NCBI GenBank assembly: GCA_012295275.1
Contig: CM022673.1
Span: 25,274,261 to 25,338,260, forward strand
Source of the DNA: Chrysomallon squamiferum
Taxonomy: Eukaryota > Mollusca > Gastropoda > Neomphalida > Peltospiridae
Reading direction: 5' to 3'
Length of the DNA: 64,000 nucleotides
Part shown: positions 42,670 to 55,000 of the stretch, in pieces
How the letters are laid out: the number at the start of each line of letters is the position of its first letter
Position numbering within the stretch: position 1 is the stretch's first letter
Made by a program: the position numbers and the translations under genes
Notes under the pieces: model-generated
Database searches by the model: none
Told to the model about the DNA's origin: nothing
Seen by the model: only the letters and a program-made list of their open reading frames with translations

Positions 42670-42978
42670 ATGTGACATGACAATTCACTGTTAAATATCT
42701 TAAGCTGTAAGTATTAGTCATTACTATGATACCTTGATTATGTCATAGTAGTCTGGGACAGTCTCTGTATTTACTGGTTCCCAGAATGGCCAGGAATCAT
42801 TATGATTTTTAATGGCTTTCAGCACTGAAAAAGAAACATGAAAATTACCTGAAATCTAAATGTTACATATTGACAATGTACCCATAGAAACAAAAATATC
42901 CAGTTAGTGAATATACTTCAAATTCTACTATCTACATAGCAAAAGAAAAACAGTGTTCACTGACAAATAGACTGCAAG

Positions 42979-43016
<38 letters not shown>

Positions 43017-46000
43017 ATAAAACAAATGAGCATACCTTTCTTCATTCCTGAGAATACATCACTGTCTATATCTCCGTATCTGAAACAAAACACAATAATG
43101 ATAATTAAACAATGAAAAAGAATGCTTATAAAAATATTTTGTTTTTCAAAAAATAAATTTAAGAAAATTTATAAAAAGTCTTCAAAACTGAATTTATTGC
43201 AATTAAATTTGAAATTTTTAAAAACTTTAAAACAAACCCAGAATCATTTTTCCCATGATTTGTTCCATCAATATTCATCAAATGTGGTGGAATTTCTTTT
43301 CCTTCTGCAATCAGTCTGGCACGTTCTTCCCTTAGCTGAACTCTTCTAGCACGTTCTGTAATAAATAATTAGATAAAAATTAAATCATACAGCTTTTTTA
43401 AGGAGCTGAAATGAATAATCTAATAAATAAGAATGTGCTTTGAGAAGTAAAACAGAATAATGAAAATACAATAATAGAAAAATAAATACTTTTATTTATC
43501 TTGTTACCTAAACCTTTAGTTACATAATTTTATATTTTTTTCAGAGAATATTTTCAACAGCATACCAATATAAAATTTCTTCAGTTGAAATGCAGAAATT
43601 ATATTTTTTTTAAACATTTCACTACAGTGTAACTGTGGTACTACATTACCTGCACTAGCCCTCTCTCTTTCTTCTCGTTGCTTTTCTCTCATTCTTTCTC
43701 TTTCTTCTCTCTGTCGTCTCTGAATTTCTAATTTCTCTTCTTCTAATCTCTTTCTTCGTTCTTCTTCTTCAAGCTGTTTTTGTTTATCTTCTTCTGGGTT
43801 ATCCTGGAAAAGTAGTTTATTGCATAAAGCAAAATTTAAATGACGTCAGGAAACAAACATTTTGAAATATTACTGGTTAAATCAATTTAAATATATACTG
43901 CTGACTTAAAAATAGTTTATAATTTAGATACATTAAAAATAAAATAAAAGCCCTTTATTTTTATGGATTCAGTAGGATTTTATGAAGTTACTCATAATTG
44001 TTAGGTAAGGTGGTAATTAATATTATATTCTCTACATAATACACATACCTGATGCTTCATTTGTTTCTTCTGCTCTAATCTATAAGAGGTCCGACGTGGT
44101 AAACTCTCAAGCAAACGCTTCTTCAATTCCTTTTCCTAGAAATATGATTTTTAAAAGTTTAAAAAATTAAAAAATAGCATAATATAACTTTTATTTAATT
44201 TAACTTTTACCATGAAAATCCACATGATAATTAAGAACTCCTGTCACATTTTCTTTTGTTTTCTCATTACCTGAAGTATTATTTAAACTTATAAACAAAT
44301 AGCACATCTGCCAAATTGAAACTGGTGTCTATTAAAAACCAAACTAATTCATTTCTGCAATTGGCATACAAAATATCAATAGACTAAGTGTAAGTAACCT
44401 CTGTGAGGTTATGGGCTACATTTGATCAGACTGAGTGAAGTCAGATTTGTTTTTACACTGGGACAATTACAAAAAAACATTGTTTTATAAATTAATAGGA
44501 AGATAGGTTCCTTTATTTATTTATTTTGTTTTGTTAGTTCTTTTTTTCTTTTTGTTTGTTTATTTGGTTTTTAATGGCTATCAAAAACAACTTTAAAAAT
44601 GTCTTGATTGATGCTTATAAGAAAAACGATAACTCAGTTTTTAATCAATATTGTAAACTGACTATATGCATGTTTTACATTAGTAAGTAATTATTCTTTC
44701 AATAAATAATGAATTGTTCATAAAATTATTATTTTAAATTGAAAAACAAAACAAAAAACATTCTGTTCTGTTGTTTATTTATTTATTTATTTTTTTTATA
44801 TGCAAGGAACAGGATGTCCATTTGGCAAAAAATTATCCTGAAAATTCATTTATTAACCTATTGCGTAGAAAGATATATATTATTGATCATGTTTCTTTAG
44901 TGAAAATTGCTAAGTAAAATGTTTAAAAATAATCTACACACCTTATTTTTAAATAACACACTAATAACATACACAAACACCTGCATTAAAAATTTCTATT
45001 CACTGATAGAAATATCAAAAACATTCTTGACCAACAAAAGAATTGAATATGACCAGATGGAAAAAAGATTTTTGCCAGAGGTGACAAGTCAGTGCCACAA
45101 ATAAAATTCTATTGACAATTGACCTGTGGCCAAAACTAACTGGTTTGTCTCTTAAGATTTTAACAATGCATTCCTTCATGCCAAGAGAGAAAAAAGAGAC
45201 AAGAAAGCAAAAAGAAAACCAGGGACAGGACAATGACTGACCACTAGTTGGCACCTCTAGACACACATCAAAGCACAAAGCAACCATCCCTGAAACATTA
45301 TTGGATTTAGGTAGTAAACAATAGTGGACCCCCCCATCAGTCAATATGGCTCCGTTAGAAAAAAGAACTAGTGACAGTTTTCACCTCAGAGTAAACTTTG
45401 TCTCAATACTATGGTAATTGAAAACGGATTCTGGCTTTGGACACCCCAGGATTTTTCTCATAAAGAAGTTGTGCTTGAACAAGTAAATTGACCAGCCTGC
45501 TGCTGCACGATTACTCTCAAATGGCTGCTGCCTCCATACAAAGTGCCTGTTAACTGTTTGATTAGGCCACTGAGATCAGATACATCACAACAGCCTGAAC
45601 AAGAGAGGATCATTAGAATTTTCTTTTAAGACCCACACATTCCTCAACACAATTGCCCTGTCAATTTGTTTGCCAATGGCTGCAACAGGTATAATTATCA
45701 CACAGAGCAAAGAACTTGATTTGCTGTTAGAAAAGCTAGCAGTACCCTACTCAGAGGCCAGTATTTAGTCTCTTCACACTGAAATAAAAATTACTAGAAA
45801 TACTTTTGAAGGGACAGAACATGTAGGCTGTTTCTTGGAATGGAAAACTAAAATTGTGGATATCAGTATTGAATCATGTATTCCATATACAAAAAGAAAC
45901 TGACTGTAAAATGATTTGGTGATATTCTTTGAAGTAAATCTTTGACAAAATCAAATAACAGATAAACATCTGGATCAATTAATTATGAATATAGTAGATA

Positions 46001-49000
46001 TATTTATCAAGTTTGTGGTATTAAGTGCTTTTATGCTGCAAAAATGTTTGATAATTTCAACACAAGAAATAAACAGTAATTCTACAAATGTGTCAAGTAA
46101 AAGATGCATCAAATATTCAAACAGAGCAATTGTCAAGTGCATGCAGACATTTGTATCAAGTTCTACTTCTTATAAAGATGCCAAACAACAAAAGATGGAA
46201 TCACAGAAGCTTCTGTTAAAACACCTTTGTTTGTAAGTAGACATTTTCTATTGTTATTTACTCAGTTACTGTCATTTATTAATAAAGAATACTGTTTTTT
46301 GACAAAAATAAAAATAAATTACTTGGATTAAATAACTGAATTTGAATGGCAGTTTTGATCATGTTTGTGAACAACAATTTACAGCCACACTGCATAACAT
46401 CAACTTTTGCTGATTTTCTTTTTGCACACTTTTTAAAAGTACATCCTCAGCTACTCAGAATATTCAGAAACATTTCCAATTTTCACTTACAAAATATGAA
46501 AACATAAAAACTAAAAATATGACCAAACATTTATAAATTACAGTATTTGCATATTTAAAGCCAGTGTTAAAGTATTCTTTTTCAGTAATAATACTAATGA
46601 ATGAAATTGGCTTACTGATAAATAATCTTTTTTTATACATCAGTCTGTATATAAGGAGAAAATTCATTTTATTAAACACACTCAATTTTTATAAATATTA
46701 TAAAATGATATAGAAATCTGGCACAAAATTATCCAACCATTTATAAAAATGATTTGAATAAATAGAAGTAATTTTTTTCTCATTCAAAATGAAATGCTAG
46801 ATATCTTAGAAGTCATCTTTTGGATAAATTTGTCTTTAAGTGTGTTGTTTTACAACACTTTTTAATTAGAAGTTTACTATTTCAAAAGCGATAAAAATAA
46901 AGTACTGTTTTAATGATGTTCAAACAATTAAATAAAATAGTTAGCAATATGATAAATTTAAGAAATATTTTTTCTTACTTTTTTTGCCATAATTAACAAA
47001 GTTGTTTTTCAACAATGATTATTAGAAAATATCAAATATAACTGATCCATGAATTCAAGTTGTATTTTAAAATGGTTTCATTTATTTATTATTACAGTGA
47101 ATACGAGAAGATGCTGCAATGTCTACATTCATCACTGACTAACTGTCGCACACTACAAAATATTCAACAAGTTCAATTTAAACTCGGAAACAAGTGGGTG
47201 AAAAAAGTAAACACTCTCTGCATCATTCATTCAGCAGATATTAACAAAATGGATGTCAACCAGACAAATGTTAGAGAAGAAACTTATGAGAAAGAAAATC
47301 AACAAGTCATTGAACCAACTGAAAATGCAAAGGACAATTCAGAATCAAACAATCTCCCACAATATGGAAAAAGGATAAATGTTTGGAAAGAAATTCAAAA
47401 GATCCACTGGAGGAAGACAATGAAAAACAAATTAAGACACATGTTTAACAGAAAACAATTTGGCATTTTTGGTATAGTCAATAAACAAAGTCAAAGAACA
47501 ACAGGGGAAGAAAAAATTATTTCTGACAGATCTTCAAGTAGTGATATTAGTAAAATAACAAACCCATCTTTCATAGTAACCTATTTTATAATTCTGGCTT
47601 TTCTGTTGTCCTAAACAGTGAATGACTAATTATGAAATAAATCCTTTTTGTTTCAAACTGTATTTCAATGATATTATATATTACAAATTGCACTGTCTTA
47701 ATAAAATGTAAAAGTTTCATTGTTTGTATGTTTATATATTATTTGTAAATAAAATATTAAATTTGAGTTTTGTACTAGTTTTAATGACTAACACTTTTAA
47801 TAAATTTGCAATGGAAATATTTTTTAATATATTTAAAAAATATCTGGAACATTATTTTTTTTTGACTTTGACTATATTTTAATATTTAATAGATCAGGAA
47901 GAAATAAATTTTAATATAAAGGATGAGGTTCAAATTCAGATAATTCAGAGAAATCTAGTTCATCTGTCTTAATAAAATGTAAAAATTTCTACTGGCTAGA
48001 TTTTCTTTATCAACATGCTTGTAATAATATATTACAGTAAAAAAAAAATTGTATTTAATTTCGATTAATAATTATTCACAAAATATTATCTATGTCTGAA
48101 ACCTCCTAAATTATACAAATTAGAAATGTACTGTAATCATAAGTTAAAAAAAAAAAAAAAGAGAGAAAAGATTATAAGAATAAATGCTGTGAGTACTTAC
48201 CTGCTCTTCAATAATACGAGGAATTTCTGGTAAGAAGTCTTCAGAGAGTGTTTTGAAGAGTACTTTTTCACAACGAACTGTAGCATCTTTGAATTTTTCA
48301 ACCAATGTTTGCCAGTCTTCAAGTGTGCTACATATCACATGCCATCTTGTTATGACTGGTATATCATCTTTATAAACTGAAATTTTTGGTGGAGTAGACA
48401 CAGGTTTTTGTTGTAATTCAGTGGTATCCAAATTAAATTCTTCAGGAATAGATTTACTTTCATCAAGATCCATTTCAGACTCTTTCTCATCTTGCTGAAT
48501 ATCCAATTCTTTTTGTGCTTGTTGAATATCTGATTCTTTCTGTTCTTGCTGAATATCCGATTCTTTCTGTGCTTGCTGAATATCTGATTCTTTCTGATCT
48601 TGCTGAATATCCAATTCTTTCTGTTCTTGCTGAATATCCAATTCTTTCTGTTCTTGCTGAATATCTGATTCTTTCTGCTCTTGTTGAATATCTGATTCTT
48701 TCTGCTCTTGTTGAATATCCAATTCTTTCTGTTCTGGTTGAATATCCGATTCTTTCTGTTCTTGCTGAATGTCAATTTTTTTCTGTTCTTGACATGTATC
48801 AGATTCTTTTTCATTGTGCTGAATAACCAGTTCTTTCTGATCTTCATTAATGTATGTTTCTTTCTCATCGGGCTGAATGTCACATTCTGTCTCATGCTCA
48901 ACATCAGATTCATCATCATGCTGAACATCTAATTTGTTTTCTTGAGAAATGCCAGAATTCATGTTATCTACCACATCACTTATTTTTGGTCTTGTTTATC

Positions 49001-52000
49001 AGAAACTTTCTCATCCTGCTGAATTTCAGCCATTTTGCAATCTTTTTTATTATCTTGAGGAATATCCATTTTTTGGTCATCTTGTGGCATTTCTGATTTT
49101 TCATCATGGCTATCAAATTTCACCTGATCCTTCTGATCCTCAGATTTATTAATATCTTGCTCTATATTAGATTCCTTTTTGGTCTGCTGAATATCCTCAA
49201 CTTCCATAGCATTTTCACTGTCAACTTTGAGGTCAATATCAACATTATGCTCACCAGCATCAATGCTGTTTGTACTGCTATCATTTTTATTATTGCTGTC
49301 AAGATTTGAAGGTTTTGAATCCAAATCCATTTCTTCTTCTTTAGAGTTAGCAGCTTCTGATACTGAAATGTTTAAACTATCTTTGGAAATGCTTGTTTCA
49401 GTATTCCCTTCCATTGGACTTGAAGGTTTATTTGTATTGTTTTCACTGATGTCTGAACAGTTAGAATTAACAGTTTGACCAGTAGTTGGAGTACTATGTA
49501 CAAGGCTGTTTGAAATGCTGTTTTCATTAATATTGTTAATATTGGTCAAAGCCGTCTTCAAGTCAGTAGCATCACTGTTGAAATTTTTGATTTCTTGATT
49601 ATCAGTATTAACTCCAACTTGGCCTGAAGCAAAATGACAATTAGAATCCTTGGAAATAGCTGCATTATTTTCCACATCGGTTATGCTGACTTGCTCATTA
49701 GAGGAATTGGGCAGATCATTAGTCACTGAAATGTTGTCTAACCTGGCAGAATCGAGAGCAGAATCACACTCACTCTCTTCCATGCCTTCTTCATTGTAAG
49801 TAGCTGCCATGTCCTGCTGATTGTGTTGTTCATCAGTTTCATTCATGGTGTTATTCACGGTGTCATTCAAGGTATCAACAGTATCATGAGAAATATCAGA
49901 AAGAGTAGCATTGGCAGAAGTGTCATTTAAACTGGTTTCTATTTCTGACATTTCCACATCACTTCTGTCATATGTAGCATTGAAAGATCTTTCCATCCTC
50001 GGCTCTTCCACTGTTTCATCAATTCTTTTACTAGAATTGGAGTCACTGTCCACTGTTGTCTCACAATTATTTGTTGTGTCTTCATTTTGATTACAGGTTT
50101 CAATTTCATCGCCAGAAATGTGTCCATCCTTCTTGTCACTGCACTCTAATTTAGCCTCTGTATTTTCCTGAGTAGGTTTTTTCAGGTTAGCTAGAGGAAC
50201 ATCATCTTCATCAGATGACACATTCTTCTTTTCCAAAGACTGCTCTTTGTGCTTTCTTCTTCTAGATCGTTTACTAAATAAAAAGAAAGAAAAGACAATT
50301 TAAATTAACTTTAATGTTTTGAAAGCTCTAGTAACATGTTTATAGAACTAAACTTAAGATATTGAGAAATTAGCTCTTTATATTTTACTTTCTGACCTGG
50401 AATACTGTTAATAACACTGTATACAAAAAAGGACAATATGTTAATATTTTTTTTTAATAATATATAGGTAAATATGCACCTGTGTTGGTCCAAATCAAAA
50501 TCAATTTTAATGGGTTCAGAAGTTGATGATCTTGTGCTACGTCTGTGCCGGTGTTCATGTTTGCTTTCCTGCTTCTCCTGTTTTTTCTTTTTCTTCTGCT
50601 TTTGGGGAATTTCTTCCGTAACATATCCTTTCTTTTGTTTCCTATTTTTTTTAAATAAAAGCATCAAAAAAATATCAAAACCTGTTTCTTAAGTGTTTTC
50701 TTTAAAAGCAAATACACACCATTAAACAAAAACTATTTTTTTCTAAAAAAGTAAAAATTATATATTTATAGAACTCATGTTCACAGACCGTTTTTTTCGC
50801 TGCGGTGGTTCTTCTATTGGTTCTGGGTCTTCTTTATATAACCTTGTTCCATAAAAATACCAGTATGTAGCACCATGAGAATCAATGCCAAGTGGCTCCA
50901 CTCGCAGGTTATCACCCTCAAGTCCCTGTAAATTAATGACAAAACAATCTTCAAACCAACATGTACAATACACAGGAATACTTTTTATATTAATACATTT
51001 TATCTCTAGATTAACATATGCCATGTCAAAATGTTATCAAGACAGCAAAATTATTATGGTAAAAAAAAAAAAAATTAAATCCACCTTCCTCTCCTAATAT
51101 CTTAACTGACATTTAACAAGTCTGACGTTACTAGCTTTTTTCTTCTTAAAATTAGTCTTATATAGTAATAAAAAGTTTCACATACACAATAACAGTACTG
51201 TTATAAATAATATGTGCTGCCTATAAAAATAAAATGTATCTGACACCTACACTCCATTTAAAGTTATTTTTACAAGCCACGTTTCACTTAAAAGACCAAA
51301 GGATGGAGCATTACTGGTATTTGTAAATAACTATCAGATATCAAACACTGAAAGAATGTGTACAATTGATGATTGTTTTAATAACCTGGATAGTGACACA
51401 ATGAACTCAAAAAAATGTAATTCTTCTACTGCACAAGTGAATGTGATACCAATGAAAATGAGGTCATCTATCAATTTTAATACTTGGTTTTATTGTCGTT
51501 TTTTGTTGGAACGGTAATCGGTAAGCAATTAAATGGATTAGCTTCAATACAATTTTACATGCAAAACCATATTATTTTATTCATGTCTTAATCATTATGC
51601 CATAGAACTGATATTCTGCAAAAGTTCCCAAAAGATCTAGACAACCAAGTGGGAAATATTCATAAGGTCATGAGTCACTGCAGAAAAGAGTAAGATTATA
51701 TGCTTTAAAGAGCACTGATAACATGGACAAAACATCAGGTTTATGATATACCTGCAAATCTATCACCCATGTGAAGGAAGAAAAAAAATTATGTCATGGA
51801 AACTAGGTTGTCTTCTAACTGGGTCAAAGAAAAAAAAACCATTGAATTTTATAGTCAGAGAAGTGGGTTGCTGCCTTACATGCACAAATAAAAAGTAATT
51901 AAAAACAAACATACAAAATACGTAATATTTCAGTATCAACACATTAATAAACTGTAACATTTCCATATAAAAGAAAAAAATGTAATACTATTGCAGTAGT

Positions 52001-55000
52001 AACTGATGTATTCTTTTTTTTTTTAAAGGCTCTGAATAAATGTGTAAAGAAATCAAATAAACAAAGCATTTTAAATTCATTAGTTCACCAATCTAAAATT
52101 TATGAAAAAACATCTAATTTTTAGGTAATAATGGCCATGAAATATATGTTTCTTATAACTGTAACACCCAATACATGTACACCTATTAGAAAGAAAGAAA
52201 CAAAATAAAAAATGAAAAAAAAATCTACTGAAAAAAGATGAAAGACAATTATGGACTATATTTGTATCTGAACATATCATACTTTTAAGAATTCAACAGC
52301 ATCATCAGCATCTAGTCTGAAGTCACACAGTGCATGAAGTATTTCAACCTTAGTGCGGATTGGCAATGCCAGAAAATCTCCATCCTCCATTGGGTTTGGT
52401 TTTTGAAGTTCTATCTCCCATCGTTGTTTCAAAATATCTTTCAGATACAATTCAAAATTGTAAGATCTGTAACAATAGAACATACATGTAATTTTTTTTA
52501 TATTTTAACAGAAACGAGACCTGAAAATTACTAATAGTAAATCAACTATATCAAATTTAAAGAAAGTATTTCTAAGCATACATCTGTGCAACACAAACAT
52601 TTTTTTCGTGAGATCCTGTTTTTCTTTCTTTTATCGACATAATATAGTATTCTATAAACAAATTTACTAACAGTTTTTATTATAGTATTCTATAAACAAA
52701 TTTACTAACAGTTTTTATTATAAGAGCTAACAATTAATTTCTGTCTTTATTGTTTCTTTTCTTTAAAGACTGGATATTGTAGCAAACAGAAATAAGGGAA
52801 AGAACCTGTTGAAACTAATAAAATTAAAAGTTGTTTCCCTTTTAAATAATGACATCAATTTATGTAAACAACACTGTATTTCAAAATGATATACAGTAGG
52901 AAGACAAATATTATGTATTTGCTAAGAAAAATATCCTACGTTATGTCATCACGATCATAGCAACCACCAAGCAAAGGGCATATTATATCCAGTAAAAGAT
53001 GACAGGTATCCCAAGACGAAGAAGCAAGCAGAGCATCTTCCAGTTCCTGTACAAATATAAATATTAATTTATCATTTAACATTAAAAGATTTTTTTTTTA
53101 AATTTACACTCAAAACACTACTTTAAAAATAATAAAAATAAATAAAAATACATACATATAGCACCTAATTGTGGAACTCTAATATTAAGGTGAATTATCA
53201 CTTTAAGTAAGCTTTCAATAACTATTTCACTGCTTTTATACAATATACATACAGATGCTTAACAACCTTTGATCAAGCCAATACACAGATTTAACAAATT
53301 TAGCCTCTGTATTTCCTGAACAGATAAACTGACACACAATCCCACTGTTTTCACACTCGGTCAACAGTTTCATTACTTATCAAGAGAACAACATATTATC
53401 AATGATTTAAATACATTGTAATATTTCAATTTTATCAACTGGAGAAATATTAATGAAGTTGAGACTACATATTCATACCGGTTATAAGTAATGAAAAATA
53501 TTGTTCAAACATTCTTTAATAAAATTGAATTAACAAGCTGGTGAGGATGTTAAAAAAGATCTAGTGACATGTGATACAATAAGCAGTAAATCAGTACATC
53601 ATAAATGATTCAAGATTAATTATCATTTATCATTTTCTGCACAAACAGCACAAAATACTCTTAAAATTGCCTAACTGATCATTACATTTCAGACTTTTAA
53701 AAGCTGGAGACTTAAGTGTGATTTCTGACTACTAAGCTTTATTTACTCTCTACCAAAATAAATGTAAATCTTTAATTAATAGGTATACATGGGGTATATT
53801 AAATACGTTATAAAAGTTTTTCATACTTTAAATTTATTAAGCATTATTAAGTAACAGAATGAAATACAGTTTTCTATTTTAGATTAATGCAGAATCTGAT
53901 ATGTATCTATGAACTGGAATGGACAGTACCATCATTTGAAACTTGTCACCTCTTTTTGACGTGCTGTAAATGCACATTTCATTACTGTCAAAAATGGAAA
54001 TCTTATTGATTTTGAATCAACTTTTATATTTAATAAAATGTTTGTATCAGTCATAAAAAGAATTAAATGCACAATGTTGTGTAATAAAAATCAAAACAAC
54101 ACTGGAGATTCAGTGTTTCTGTTTTAGAGGATGGTATAATGCAACTGATTAAAAGTTGTTAAGTATGTGAAATCTGGAACTAAACATTTGAAAATAAACA
54201 TTATTGTAACCAAGTCTTGTCTGAATGTTAAACAAGTATATTAAAAATTAAATGTCAAATAGCAATCTGCTGTTTTACATATGTGGCCTGCTGCCATCAG
54301 CTGCGTAACCCAATAGTGTTTATGAAATGACATTTACCCTGCTATTTTAACCTAACTTATTCTCATCTCCAAAAAAACTAGAACACTCATAATCTTCTTA
54401 TTTATTTTACTTGTGATAAATATGGATTTTCAAATCAGTCATTTTAATTAACTGTCAGTATCTAACAACGTAAATCTATATAATCAACAATTCTAAACCA
54501 ATCCTATATTTCAAAATATGGCTGTGTGACAAAATCAGACGGATACATAAAAATCAGAGTTACCTCAATATCAAAATCTGCTAGATTGAACGCTGCCCTG
54601 AAGAGTGAACAAAAATGGGCTATGCTTGGCACTTCCCACCATGATCGAATTTCTGAAAAGAAAAGTGATAAATTTATGGAATAAATCGAAATGCACTGTA
54701 AACAACAAAGAATACGGCACTGCAAGCACGTAATATATGGAAAAAGGTTGTTAAAAACAATTATTTTTGTTACCATCCATGTTTGTTTGCTCTTCCTTTT
54801 CCTTTTGTGATAACAGTGGTCATGAGATTGCATACGAAGCAATATGCTTTTGCTGTCTACAGCATTATTAAATGCCAACAATTTCTCGGCATTAATACCT
54901 TCCAAAAGCATATAAAAAATAAATATAATGCAACTAATTCAGAATGCATCAGCATATTCTTTACCAGGAACATGCCTGGAAATCAACTTTCCGACAGACA

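Larger units (their letters stand above)
41175..44048 (-). other. CECR2-like introns 9-14 (between the named exons)
   Basis: The introns separating exons 9 to 15 are each 0.1-0.5 kb, AT-rich and without other genes. Donors of exons 5 (gtctgt) and 10 (gtttgt) depart from GTRAGT, yet they are the only ones that keep phase and family alignment. Confidence 0.6.

Noticed and set aside
48515-48826. Plus-strand frame with regular EYLILSVLA repeats resembling a membrane protein
   Set aside because: It is the reverse complement of the 27-bp repeat encoding QEQKESDIQ in exon 7; the minus strand carries the conserved flanks.
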